Shown piece after piece: positions 33,376-41,542 of a DNA stretch of 64,000 bases. Location of the stretch: positions 453,282 to 517,281 of the forward strand of contig NZ_LN648873.1 of assembly GCF_000826185.2 (NCBI RefSeq), given 5' to 3'. Source of the stretch: Microbacterium gorillae. GTDB lineage: Bacteria > Actinomycetota > Actinomycetes > Actinomycetales > Microbacteriaceae. The notes under the pieces are model-generated. The model did not search any database, was not told the origin of the DNA, and worked only from the letters and a program-made list of their open reading frames with translations. Each line of letters starts with the position of its first letter. Positions within the stretch are counted from its first letter, which is position 1. The position numbers and the translations under genes are program-made.

Positions 33376-33412
33376 GGTGCGCGGCTCAGGCGGCCAGTTC
33401 CTCGGCGCACGC

Positions 33413-33835
33413 ATGAACGACATCGTCGGGGCGATGCGTCCCGAACTGTCCCGAGACGGCCTCGGCGTAGGCCCGAACTTTCCCGGTATCGCGCCGAACC
33501 CGCTGCTCAGCGGCGCGGCCCGCCGTCGCACCGCCGAACTGCGTGGTGGGACCCTCGCACTCGGCGATCTGCTGCGCTGGCATGAGGTCAGTTCGGACGG
33601 CAGTCCCCGCGTCGTCCTCGTCTTCGACGTCCGCACGGCCGAGGGCTTCGCCTTCCGCGGCATCGCCGACGAGACGCTCACGATCACCCACCTGACGCGC
33701 CTGCGTGAGGGTCAGACGATGGCGGTGCGCTACCGCCCCGCGGTCCAAGACCATTACGTCGCGCTCGCGTCAGACGTGGACGACGCGACGATCCGTCACC
33801 TCGTCGAGGTCATCGGGGGCACGGACGGCCGGTGA
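33413..33835 (+). CDS. hypothetical protein
   Basis: 140 residues from ATG at 33413. N-terminal motif MNDIVGAMRPELSRDG, then an all-beta region (VVLVFDVRTAEGFAFRGIAD, TMAVRYRPAVQDHYVALASD) that looks like a small OB- or PRC-like barrel. No signal peptide. No family recognised. It follows the MFS gene by 38 bases and may be cotranscribed with it. Confidence 0.6.
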   Translation: MNDIVGAMRPELSRDGLGVGPNFPGIAPNPLLSGAARRRTAELRGGTLALGDLLRWHEVSSDGSPRVVLVFDVRTAEGFAFRGIADETLTITHLTRLREGQTMAVRYRPAVQDHYVALASDVDDATIRHLVEVIGGTDGR

Positions 33836-33855
33836 TCCCAAACGTCGGCCGCCGG

Positions 33856-33861
33856 TAGGAT
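33856..33861 (+). promoter_or_regulatory. -10 element of the DUF1846 gene
   Basis: TAGGAT lies 27 bases before the GTG at 33889, and GAGAGGAAA between them is a ribosome-binding site, so this gene has a conventional short leader. Confidence 0.5.
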
Positions 33862-33888
33862 CGTTGCGGCGAGAGGAAACCCCACAGC

Positions 33889-35382
33889 GTGACCAGCAGG
33901 ATCGGATTCGACCGCGACAAGTACCTGGCGATGCAGTCGGAGCACATCGAGGCTCGACGGCGCCAGTTCGGCGGGAAGCTCTACATCGAGTTCGGCGGCA
34001 AGCTGTTCGACGATTTCCACGCCTCGCGCGTGCTGCCGGGGTTCACCCCGGACAACAAGATCGAGATGCTGATGACCATCGCCGACGAGGTCGAGATCGT
34101 GATCGCGGTCAGCGCGAAGGACCTCGCCTCCAGCAAGGTGCGCGCGGACCTCGGCATCAGCTACGAGGCCGATGTACTCAGGCTCGTGGACGAGTTCCGG
34201 GCGAAAGGCCTGCACGTCGGAAGTGTCGTGATCACGCAGGTCAGCGACACCGACCGCGCCGCACCGAAGTTCAAGCGCAAGCTCGAACGGCTCGGGCTGA
34301 AGGTCTACCGCCACCATCACATCGCGGGTTACCCGAATGATGTGCGGACGATCCTCAGCTCCAACGGGTTCGGTCGCAACGACTTCATCGAGACCACGCG
34401 CGATGTCGTCGTGGTGACCGGTCCCGGTCCGGGCAGCGGCAAGATGGCGACCTGCCTGTCCCAGCTCTACCAGGACCACACCCGCGGCATCACGTCCGGC
34501 TACGCGAAGTACGAGACCTTCCCGATCTGGAACCTCCCGCTGGATCACCCGGTCAACATCGCGTACGAGGCCGCCACCGCCGACCTCGACGACGTCAACA
34601 TGATCGACCCGTTCCACCTCGCCGCCTACGGCGAGCAGGCGATCAACTACAACCGCGACGTTGAGGTGTTCCCGGTCCTGAACCGGCTCTTCGAGGAGAT
34701 CGCGACCACCTCGCCGTACCGCTCCCCCACCGACATGGGCGTGAACATGGCCGGTTACTGCATCAGCGATGACGACGCCTGCCGGGAAGCCAGCGCGCAG
34801 GAGGTCATCCGTCGCTGGTTCAAGGCCGCCGTCGAGGAGCGCCGGGAGAGCCTGGACCCGGTCGCCTCGGACCGCATCGCGTTGCTCATGGCTCGCCTCG
34901 GTGTGACGCAGGAGGACCGCCCGGTCGTCGTGCCGGCCCGCGAGCTGGCGCGCGCCTCGAAGGCTCCGGCGGCGGCGCTCGAACTGCCCGACGGCACGAT
35001 CGTGACGGGACGGACCACGGCGCTGCTGGGCGCGAGCTCGGCCGTGCTGCTGAACGCCCTCAAGGCGCTCGCCGGCATCGATGACGCCGTTTCGCTTCTC
35101 TCCGCCGACACCATCGGGCCGATCCAGACGCTGAAGACCGAGCACCTCGGCAGTCGGAACCCCCGGCTGCACACCGATGAGGTCCTCATCGCGCTGGCCG
35201 TCGGCGCGAACACCGACGAGGACGCCCGCGCGGCGCTCGAACAACTGCCCCGCCTGCACGGTTGCGACGCCCATGCCTCCGTCATCCTGGGGTCCGTCGA
35301 TGAGGGCATCTTCCGCAGCCTGGGTGTCAACGTCACCAGCGAACCCGAGTACCAGACCCAGCAGCTGTACCGGAAGCGCTGA
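33889..35382 (+). CDS. DUF1846 domain-containing protein
   Basis: 497 residues, GTG start after GAGAGGAAA. It matches DUF1846 along its length: N-terminal [20 protein letters not shown], then [20 protein letters not shown], the nucleotide-binding-like glycine loop [19 protein letters not shown], and [21 protein letters not shown]. The family is widespread, oligomeric and uncharacterised in function; the glycine loop suggests phosphate or nucleotide binding. An AEC transporter gene starts 19 bases after the stop. Confidence 0.93.
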   Translation: MTSRIGFDRDKYLAMQSEHIEARRRQFGGKLYIEFGGKLFDDFHASRVLPGFTPDNKIEMLMTIADEVEIVIAVSAKDLASSKVRADLGISYEADVLRLVDEFRAKGLHVGSVVITQVSDTDRAAPKFKRKLERLGLKVYRHHHIAGYPNDVRTILSSNGFGRNDFIETTRDVVVVTGPGPGSGKMATCLSQLYQDHTRGITSGYAKYETFPIWNLPLDHPVNIAYEAATADLDDVNMIDPFHLAAYGEQAINYNRDVEVFPVLNRLFEEIATTSPYRSPTDMGVNMAGYCISDDDACREASAQEVIRRWFKAAVEERRESLDPVASDRIALLMARLGVTQEDRPVVVPARELARASKAPAAALELPDGTIVTGRTTALLGASSAVLLNALKALAGIDDAVSLLSADTIGPIQTLKTEHLGSRNPRLHTDEVLIALAVGANTDEDARAALEQLPRLHGCDAHASVILGSVDEGIFRSLGVNVTSEPEYQTQQLYRKR

Positions 35383-35401
35383 TGTCGCGGATGCCCGCGT
35401 C

Positions 35402-36328
35402 GTGATCGGCGCGCTGACCGGCTTCGCGGTCGTGATCGTCGCGATCGTCGTCGGGTACGTGGTCGCTCGCATTGACATCCTCGGGCCCGCCGCTCGCCAA
35501 GTGCTCGCGCGGTTGGTTTTCTCCGTGCTCTCCCCCTGCCTGTTGTTCACCATCCTGTCCACGGCGGACGTGACCACCCTGTTCTCCACGCTCCTGCCGG
35601 TGTCCGCCCTCGCGGCCGGCACGATGTTCGTGGTCTTCGCGCTCGTCGCGCGGTTGGTCTGGCGACGCCGCCTCGGCGAGAGCGTGATCGGCTCGCTCGC
35701 GTCCGGGTACGTGAATGCCGGCAACGTGGGTATTCCGTTGGCGACATATCTTCTCGGCGATGGCGCGTACGCCGCCCCGGTGACCCTCGTCCAGCTCTTG
35801 GTGTTCATGCCGGTCGCGCTCGTGCTCCTGGACGCGGACGGAACCGGCGACCGCTCGATCGGTCGGGTCATCGTGTCCACGTTGCGCAACCCGCTGCTGA
35901 TCGGCAGCGTGCTCGGCGTCGCGGTCGCGGCGTTCCGGATTCCGCTGCCGACCATCATCACCGAGCCGATCGCGAGCATCGGCCGTGCCGCCGTGCCCAT
36001 CATGCTGATCGGGTACGGGATGTCGTTGGTCGGGCAGCGCGTGCTCACCATGCGGGGCCGGCGTCGCGACGTCATCCTCGCGTCAGCACTGAGCACACTG
36101 GCCATGCCGCTCGTCGCGTGGGCGGCCGGCGCATTCCTGTTCCACCTCGACCCGCAGCAGCTGTATGTCGTGACGGTGCTCGCGGCTCTCCCCACGGCCC
36201 AGAACGTGTTCAACTACGCCCAGCGCTACCGCGTCGGCGAGATCATCGCGCGCGACACGATCTTCCTGACCACCCTCGCCTCGCTTCCGGTCCTCTTGGC
36301 GGTCACCCTGCTCCTCGCGCCCCGGTAG
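35402..36328 (+). CDS. AEC (auxin efflux carrier) family transporter
   Basis: 308 residues from GTG at 35402, a normal AEC length. Ten apolar helices. The broken-helix motifs are NAGNVGIPLATYLLGDG in the first half and LPTAQNVFNYAQRYRVG in the second, both typical of AEC/PIN-like transporters with internal two-fold symmetry. Bacterial members move dicarboxylates such as malate or malonate. Closely follows the DUF1846 gene. Confidence 0.88.
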   Translation: MIGALTGFAVVIVAIVVGYVVARIDILGPAARQVLARLVFSVLSPCLLFTILSTADVTTLFSTLLPVSALAAGTMFVVFALVARLVWRRRLGESVIGSLASGYVNAGNVGIPLATYLLGDGAYAAPVTLVQLLVFMPVALVLLDADGTGDRSIGRVIVSTLRNPLLIGSVLGVAVAAFRIPLPTIITEPIASIGRAAVPIMLIGYGMSLVGQRVLTMRGRRRDVILASALSTLAMPLVAWAAGAFLFHLDPQQLYVVTVLAALPTAQNVFNYAQRYRVGEIIARDTIFLTTLASLPVLLAVTLLLAPR

Positions 36329-36409
36329 CGATGACCCCGTGGCGCGATCCCCGTGCGATCGCTACCGTGTGAAATACGTGCAAATCCGCACGATGTCAGA
36401 GGAGACCTC

Positions 36410-36970
36410 ATGACTGACACCGATATCCCCACCGGTTCCCCCTCATCCGTCCGGGGCGCGTTGCGGCTGTGGTTGGGCATCGCCAGCGCCTTGGCGCTGA
36501 TCACCGGAATCGTCGTTCTGGTGTGGCCTGCTCAGAGCCTCACCGCGCTGACCGTCATCCTGGCGGTGTACGCCCTCATCGAGGGACTGCTCTACGTCAT
36601 CGTCGCCTTCACGAGCAAGATGGGCGGTTGGGCGCGGATCGGCCACATCATCGCCGGTCTGCTGTTCATCGTGGCCGCCATCGTCGCGTTCATGAACCCG
36701 GCGTCGACGGCGCTGATCCTGGCCTACTTCGTCGTCGTCTTCCTCGGGATCTCGTGGATCTTCGAGGGCATCGCGGCGCTGACCACCCTGAGCGTGGCGC
36801 CGGCCAAGGGCTGGGCGATCTTCTTCGCGATCGTGAGCATCCTCGGCGGCATCGCGCTGCTGTTCGCTCCGATGACCGGGGCGACCGTGCTGCTGATCTG
36901 GCTGGGCGTGACTCTCGTCGTGATGGGCATCGTCGGCCTCATCCGCGCGGTGTTCGTCGCTCGCGACTGA
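36410..36970 (+). CDS. HdeD/DUF308 family membrane protein
   Basis: 186 residues from ATG at 36410, preceded by GAGGAGA. Six apolar helices in three pairs, with the repeated pattern of the DUF308 family (GIVVLVWPAQSLTALTVILA, FIVAAIVAFMNPASTALILA, GIALLFAPMTGATVLLIWLG), that is a threefold internal repeat, each with a Pro at the helix break. HdeD of E. coli is linked to acid tolerance; role here unknown. Confidence 0.9.
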   Translation: MTDTDIPTGSPSSVRGALRLWLGIASALALITGIVVLVWPAQSLTALTVILAVYALIEGLLYVIVAFTSKMGGWARIGHIIAGLLFIVAAIVAFMNPASTALILAYFVVVFLGISWIFEGIAALTTLSVAPAKGWAIFFAIVSILGGIALLFAPMTGATVLLIWLGVTLVVMGIVGLIRAVFVARD

Positions 36971-36983
36971 GACCGCATCCCCG

Positions 36984-37050
36984 CGAGACACCCGTACGCG
37001 TCCGAAACCCCCCGCATCGCGGGGTTTCTCGGACGCGCATGGGTGTCTCG
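36984..37050. terminator. long bidirectional terminator hairpin
   Basis: The outer arms CGAGACACCC (36984-36993) and GGGTGTCTCG (37041-37050) are perfect; inside them a second stem (GTCCGAAACCCC with GGGGTTTCTCGGAC) closes on a short loop. It separates convergent hdeD-like and SDR genes. Confidence 0.85.
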
Positions 37051-37057
37051 CGTCAGA

Positions 37058-37822
37058 TCACTCGGCGACGAAGCCGCTGACGTCGCCGGTCAGACGCGTG
37101 TTGTCGGCCGGGATCGGCTCGACCGCGGCGCGAGCGACCTCGGCGGCGAACTCCGCCACGTTGTAGAGCTTACCGGCCGACTCGCGACGGGCCTCGATCG
37201 CGCCCGGGTTCGCGCGCTCCAGCAGGGTGGCCGTGATGGTTCCCTCGATCATGTCCCCGGAGACGACGACGAAGTCGATGCCGCGCTCGGTGAGCGCCGG
37301 GATCTTCTCCCGCAGCGCGTCCTCGCCGGCGCGCTTGGACAGCGCGACGGGCTCGTACTCGGGCATCGTGGGTGTGGTCCGGATGAAGTGCGCCTGGTGG
37401 CTGGTGACGAAGATGATTCGTCCGCCCGGATTCAGGACATCCAGCGCGGCGTCCACGGCGTCGACCTGTGCGTCACGATTCAAGCGCAGCGCGTAGTCCT
37501 CCCCCATGTTCGACTCCATGCCGCCGGACGCGTTCAGCACGACGATGTCGAGACCGCCGAAGGCCTCCTTCGCCGCGGCGAACATCGCACGCACCGAGGC
37601 GGGATCGGTCAGGTCGGCACCCACGACGAGCGTGCCGACACCCAGCTCACCGAGTTCATCGGCGAGCTTCTGCGCGCGCGGAGCCTTGTTGCGGAAGTTG
37701 ATCACGACGTTCGCGCCGGCCTCGGCGAAGTAGCGCACGGTATCCGCGCCGATGCCGCGCGATGATCCGGTGACGAGGGCGCTCTTGCCGTCGAGGGAAC
37801 CGGGGGCGAGGATCTGAGACAC
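37058..37822 (-). CDS. SDR-family oxidoreductase with a non-standard active site
   Basis: 254 residues from GTG at 37822, chosen because AAGGAG lies seven bases upstream. The cofactor loop is LVTGSSRGIGADT and the acidic turn is GADLTDPAS. LNASGGM replaces the usual NNAG. The catalytic Ser is in VTSHQAH, but the Tyr-x3-Lys pair is absent: the Lys is in ALSKRAGE while the nearest Tyr (PEYEPV) is seven residues before it. Such SDRs occur in actinobacteria; activity and substrate are uncertain. Confidence 0.85.
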   Translation of the reverse strand: MSQILAPGSLDGKSALVTGSSRGIGADTVRYFAEAGANVVINFRNKAPRAQKLADELGELGVGTLVVGADLTDPASVRAMFAAAKEAFGGLDIVVLNASGGMESNMGEDYALRLNRDAQVDAVDAALDVLNPGGRIIFVTSHQAHFIRTTPTMPEYEPVALSKRAGEDALREKIPALTERGIDFVVVSGDMIEGTITATLLERANPGAIEARRESAGKLYNVAEFAAEVARAAVEPIPADNTRLTGDVSGFVAE

Positions 37823-37942
37823 GGGTACTCCTTGGGTCGGTGACAGCCGTGAGACGGCTTCATCGAGACTACCAATCGGGCGCCTGCGCTCCCGTGCCAT
37901 ACGCGGGTTCTCTGATAGTTTCGCCATAAGGGGAGGGTGATC

Positions 37943-38413
37943 ATGAACATCGACGTGCTTCTGCAGTTCGCCTGGATCGGATGGCTCATTCTGATCGGGC
38001 TCTTCCTGGTCATCGAGATGTTCACCCTGGAGTTCACCTTCCTCATGCTGGCGCTCGGCAGTGTGGTGGGCCTGATCGTCTCCTTCCTCGGCGGACCGGC
38101 GTGGTTGCAGCTCGTCGCGGCCGCCGTCGCGGCACTCCTCCTGATCCTGCTGCTGCGTCCGCCTCTGCTGCGGCGACTCCGCCGGGGCGGCGATGAGACG
38201 CCGAGCAACGTCGATGCCCTGATCGGCATGCGCGGCGTGGTCGTGCAGACCGTGGACGCGAGGTCCGGACAGGTCAAGCTCGCCAATGGCGACATCTGGA
38301 CCGCCCGCTCGCACGGCTTCACCCTCCCGCCCGCCACTCCGGTGGTCGTGGCGACGATCCGCGGCGCGACCGCGGATGTCGTCCCGTCCGATCGGGAGGG
38401 TCTCATCGCATGA
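37943..38413 (+). CDS. NfeD-family membrane protein
   Basis: 156 residues from ATG at 37943; GGGGAGG ends six bases before it, which argues against the GTG two codons upstream. Three apolar helices (about residues 8-28, 31-50 and 55-75) are followed by an OB-fold domain: ALIGMRGVVVQTVDARSGQVKLANGD and ATPVVVATIRGATADV. Short NfeD proteins partner SPFH proteins in membrane-quality control. The stop overlaps the first SPFH start (ATGA). Confidence 0.88.
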   Translation: MNIDVLLQFAWIGWLILIGLFLVIEMFTLEFTFLMLALGSVVGLIVSFLGGPAWLQLVAAAVAALLLILLLRPPLLRRLRRGGDETPSNVDALIGMRGVVVQTVDARSGQVKLANGDIWTARSHGFTLPPATPVVVATIRGATADVVPSDREGLIA

Positions 38414-38419
38414 ACGAGC
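38358..38419 (+). repeat. direct repeat: nfeD 3' tail plus start of SPFH gene 1
   Basis: Aligns without gaps to 38978-39039, offset 620 bases, with about four-fifths identity. It spans the nfeD tail, the ATGA overlap and the first codons of the SPFH gene. Confidence 0.7.
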
Positions 38420-39033
38420 CGGCGCTGGCGACGGTCGTGGCACTGGCCCTCGTCATTCTGGCCGCCATCGCGGTCGCGCGCTCCGTTCGCATCATTCCGC
38501 GGGACCGGGTGGGACTCGTCGAGCGGTTGGGTCGTTACCAGCGCACCCTCGATCCCGGTGTGCACCTGTTGCTCCCGATCGTCGATCGCGTGCGCGTCAC
38601 GGTCGACATGCTCCCGCAAGAGCTCGTGATCCCGACCCAGCCGGTCATCACCCGCGACGACTACCTGGTCTCCATCGACACCTCCCTGAGATTCCAGGTG
38701 GTCGATGCACGGGCGGCCACGTACGAGGTCGTCGACCACGTCGCCGCCATGGAACGGCTGACCATCACGACGCTGCGCGAGCTCGTCGGCACGCTGGACC
38801 GCGCAGCGGTCGCAGACAGCCGTACGGCGATCACGTCCCGTCTGAGCACAGCGTTGGCGCGTGGCGCAGCCGCGTGGGGGCTGCGCCTGGTGGACGTCGC
38901 CGTCACCGCGATCGACGTGCCCGATCTCGCTGACTCCCCCACTGCCACGCACCCGTCTGCGGTGACGAATTCTTCCGTCCGCGGCGCGGCCGCGGATCCC
39001 ATTCCGTCCGACAGGGAGGAGCTCACGTCATGA
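38410..39033 (+). CDS. truncated SPFH (band 7) protein, first of a tandem pair
   Basis: 207 residues, overlapping nfeD by four bases. One N-terminal membrane helix, then an SPFH core closely related to the next gene (SVRIIPRDRVGLVERLGRYQRTLDPGVH versus SVRIIPQATAGIVERLGRYHKTLAPGLN, compared in parts). It lacks the long Glu/Ala coiled coil and C-terminal domain that SPFH proteins use for oligomerisation. Instead it ends VRGAAADPIPSDREELTS, a near copy of the NfeD end IRGATADVVPSDREGLIA, so it is a duplication product. It may be a modifier or a decaying copy. Confidence 0.85.
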   Translation: MNEPALATVVALALVILAAIAVARSVRIIPRDRVGLVERLGRYQRTLDPGVHLLLPIVDRVRVTVDMLPQELVIPTQPVITRDDYLVSIDTSLRFQVVDARAATYEVVDHVAAMERLTITTLRELVGTLDRAAVADSRTAITSRLSTALARGAAAWGLRLVDVAVTAIDVPDLADSPTATHPSAVTNSSVRGAAADPIPSDREELTS

Positions 39034-39039
39034 ATGAGC
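38978..39039 (+). repeat. direct repeat: copied nfeD tail plus start of SPFH gene 2
   Basis: Second copy of the 38358-38419 unit, now forming the 3' end of SPFH gene 1 and the start of gene 2, with the ATGA overlap preserved. Confidence 0.7.
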
Positions 39040-40220
39040 TGTCACTCGGCGCGGTGCTCGGCATCGTCGTCGCCATCGTGGTGGTGATCGTCGTGATCGT
39101 GGTGATCGCGCGGTCCGTCCGCATCATTCCGCAGGCCACAGCGGGGATCGTAGAGCGGCTCGGTCGCTACCACAAGACCCTCGCCCCCGGCCTGAACCTG
39201 CTCGTTCCGTTCATCGATCGCCTGCGACCGCTGATCGACATGCGCGAGCAGGTCGTCTCGTTCCCACCGCAGCCGGTGATCACCGAGGACAACCTCGTGG
39301 TCTCGATCGACACGGTCGTCTACTTCCAGGTGACCGACGCGCGTGCGGCGACGTACGAGATCGCCAACTACCTCGGTGCTGTCGAGCAGTTGACCACGAC
39401 GACCCTGCGTAACGTCGTCGGTGGTCTGAACCTCGAAGAAGCGCTCACCAGTCGCGACGAGATCAACGGCCAGCTGCGCGTTGTGCTGGACGAGGCGACC
39501 GGCAAATGGGGCATCCGCGTCAGCCGCGTCGAGCTGAAGGCGATCGACCCGCCCGTGAGCATCCAGGACTCGATGGAGAAGCAGATGCGCGCCGAGCGTG
39601 ACCGCCGAGCCGCGATCCTCACCGCCGAGGGAACCAAGCAGTCCGCGATCCTCGAGGCCGAAGGTGCGCGGCAGGCCGAGATCCTCCGCGCCGAGGGTGA
39701 CATGCAGGCCGCCGTGCTTCGTGCCCAGGGTGAGTCGCAGGCCATTCAGAACGTCTTCGCCGCCATCCACCAGGGTGCGCCGGATGACAAGCTGCTGGCC
39801 TACCAGTACCTGCAGATGCTGCCGAAGATCAGTGAGGGCGCGTCCAACAAGCTGTGGATCATCCCGAGCGAGTTGACCGAGGCTCTCAAGGGCATCGGCG
39901 GTGCATTCGCGGGCAAGGGCGGACCGGCTGCGCCCTGGACGCCTCCGACCGGCGCGAGCGCGCCCACGCCGCCCGCACCGCCGGCCACCCGTCGTTCGGC
40001 GGCCACCGCGACGGCCGCGCCGGCGACGCCCGACGTGCTGTCCGCTGCGGACATCATCGCGCAGGCGCGGGCTGTCGAACCGACGACGCCGGCCGCCTCG
40101 CGCGCCGACGTGATGCCGGACCTGACGCCGCCGGAGACGCCCCTCCCGGATCTCGAGCAGCTGACCGACCCGGCGCCCGATGTCGACGGACCTCCGCCGG
40201 CGGCGCCGCCCGCTCGATGA
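39030..40220 (+). CDS. SPFH/band 7 family protein (stomatin/QmcA-like), full length
   Basis: 396 residues. N-terminal membrane helix, SPFH domain (residues ~25-190), then the heptad coiled coil with repeated Glu-Gly-Ala blocks (RAAILTAEGTKQSAILEAEG, AEILRAEGDMQAAVLRAQGE) near 190-240, and the YQYLQMLPKISEG segment near 255-268 typical of QmcA/stomatin proteins. The last ~90 residues are Pro/Ala/Thr-rich and probably disordered. Such proteins form membrane-attached cages that organise microdomains and proteases. Overlaps the genes on both sides by four bases. Confidence 0.93.
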   Translation: MNELSLGAVLGIVVAIVVVIVVIVVIARSVRIIPQATAGIVERLGRYHKTLAPGLNLLVPFIDRLRPLIDMREQVVSFPPQPVITEDNLVVSIDTVVYFQVTDARAATYEIANYLGAVEQLTTTTLRNVVGGLNLEEALTSRDEINGQLRVVLDEATGKWGIRVSRVELKAIDPPVSIQDSMEKQMRAERDRRAAILTAEGTKQSAILEAEGARQAEILRAEGDMQAAVLRAQGESQAIQNVFAAIHQGAPDDKLLAYQYLQMLPKISEGASNKLWIIPSELTEALKGIGGAFAGKGGPAAPWTPPTGASAPTPPAPPATRRSAATATAAPATPDVLSAADIIAQARAVEPTTPAASRADVMPDLTPPETPLPDLEQLTDPAPDVDGPPPAAPPAR

Positions 40221-40990
40221 CCCATCCGTATCTCCTCCGAGCGCGCACCCCGCGTGTGCTCGCGCACCGCGGCCTCGTCCTCCCGGACGAGGCCGCGGCC
40301 GGTCTGTTCGACAACACCCTCACCGCGATCGCCGCCGCCCAAGCGGTGGGCGCGGAGTACGTGGAGACGGACTGCCACCTCACGGCCGATGGCGTCGTGG
40401 TGATCTTCCACGATGCGAAGCTCACCCGAGTCACCGGAGATGATCGGGCGGTGAAGGACGTCACCCATGACGAACTGCGCGCGATCATGTCCGATCGGGG
40501 CGGGCTGATCACTCTGGCGGATGCGCTGGAGAGCTTCCCCGCCACCCGGTTCAACGTCGATGTGAAGGCCCGCGCGGCCGCGGAACCCGTCGGCCGCATC
40601 GTGGCGGCGCACGAGGACCGGGTCCTGCTGACCAGCTTCGATGACGGCACCCGGCGTCGCGCGCTGGCCGCGGCGGCCCGCGCCGGTGGCGTGCCGGCCA
40701 CCTCACCCGGCCGGTCAACCGTGGCGCGGGTCGTCGCGGAACTCGCCGTGGGTGCCCGCCGTGCCGCGGTGCGTCTGATCCGAGAGGTCGATGCGCTTCA
40801 GATCCCCGTGCGGATGGGGCGCATACCGGTTCTGACCGACCGGCTGATCGATGCCGCCCGCACGGCCGGCGCCGAGATCCATGTCTGGACCATCAACGAT
40901 CCGGACGAGATGCGCGCGCTGGTCGGCCGCGGCGTGCAGGGCATCGTCACCGACCGCGCCGACCTCGCCCTGCGCGCTCTGTCGGCATGA
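40217..40990 (+). CDS. glycerophosphodiester phosphodiesterase
   Basis: 257 residues from ATG at 40217, overlapping the SPFH stop. GDPD signature: LAHRG near residue 16, FDNTLTAI, YVETDCHLTADGVVVIFHD with the metal-binding Glu and Asp and second catalytic His, and the C-terminal HVWTINDPDEM and VQGIVTDRADLAL. It hydrolyses glycerophosphodiesters from phospholipid turnover to glycerol-3-phosphate. No signal peptide, so cytoplasmic. Being last in the NfeD-SPFH operon ties it to membrane lipid maintenance. Confidence 0.92.
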   Translation: MTHPYLLRARTPRVLAHRGLVLPDEAAAGLFDNTLTAIAAAQAVGAEYVETDCHLTADGVVVIFHDAKLTRVTGDDRAVKDVTHDELRAIMSDRGGLITLADALESFPATRFNVDVKARAAAEPVGRIVAAHEDRVLLTSFDDGTRRRALAAAARAGGVPATSPGRSTVARVVAELAVGARRAAVRLIREVDALQIPVRMGRIPVLTDRLIDAARTAGAEIHVWTINDPDEMRALVGRGVQGIVTDRADLALRALSA

Positions 40991-41108
40991 CCGTGGGCCC
41001 CCGCTCATTCGCGCGTCACGAATTCCCGCGACCGCCGCAGATCTCGGGAGATTGCCCGGTCAGGGTCCTGAACGCCCGCTGAGAGAACCGACACTCGTCC
41101 AGCCCCAT

Positions 41109-41134
41109 GGATGATCCGTCCAGCCCACTGCGTT
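41109..41134 (+). promoter_or_regulatory. possible stress-sigma (SigR/SigH-type) promoter of rbpA
   Basis: GGATG and GTT are separated by 18 bases, close to the SigR pattern GGAAT-N18-GTT that drives rbpA in Streptomyces. The match is imperfect; TATACC just beyond could be a housekeeping -10. Confidence 0.35.
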
Positions 41135-41163
41135 ATACCTGAGTGTCGAGGAGAGGATTCACC

Positions 41164-41523
41164 ATGGCAGAACGCAGCCTGCGCGGCATCCGACTCGGCG
41201 CCCAGAGCCTCCAGAGCGAGGACGGCGTCGTGCTGATGGACCGCAAGCAGTATTCCTACGTGTGCACGGAGTGCGAGCGTGAGACCACTCTGACCTTCGC
41301 TGCGGACGCTGAGCCGCCCGCGACCTGGGAGTGCCGCACGTGCGGCGCTGAGGCCCGTCTGCACGTCGACGGTCATGCCGTCGAGGTCGAGGCCGTCGAG
41401 GAGAAGGCCGCCCGCACGCCGTGGGACATGCTTCTGGAGCGTCGCACGATTCCGGAGCTGGAAGAGGTGCTCGCTGAGCGTCTCGCCTACCTGCGAGCCC
41501 GTCGCGGCGACAAGGTCGCCTGA
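41164..41523 (+). CDS. rbpA: RNA polymerase-binding protein RbpA
   Basis: 119 residues from ATG at 41164 after GAGGAGAGG. N-terminal tail with RGIRLGAQSLQSEDG, a core domain with Cys pairs in YVCTECERE and WECRTCGAEA, then the sigma-interaction region ARTPWDMLLERRTIPELEEVLAERLAYLR. RbpA binds group I/II sigma factors and stabilises the open complex in actinobacteria; its presence is a taxonomic marker. Confidence 0.97.
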   Translation: MAERSLRGIRLGAQSLQSEDGVVLMDRKQYSYVCTECERETTLTFAADAEPPATWECRTCGAEARLHVDGHAVEVEAVEEKAARTPWDMLLERRTIPELEEVLAERLAYLRARRGDKVA

Positions 41524-41542
41524 GCGAGCGCACGCGTACACG

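Noticed and set aside
33796..36213. Long minus-strand open frame opposite DUF1846 and AEC genes
   Set aside because: Antisense shadow without domain features.
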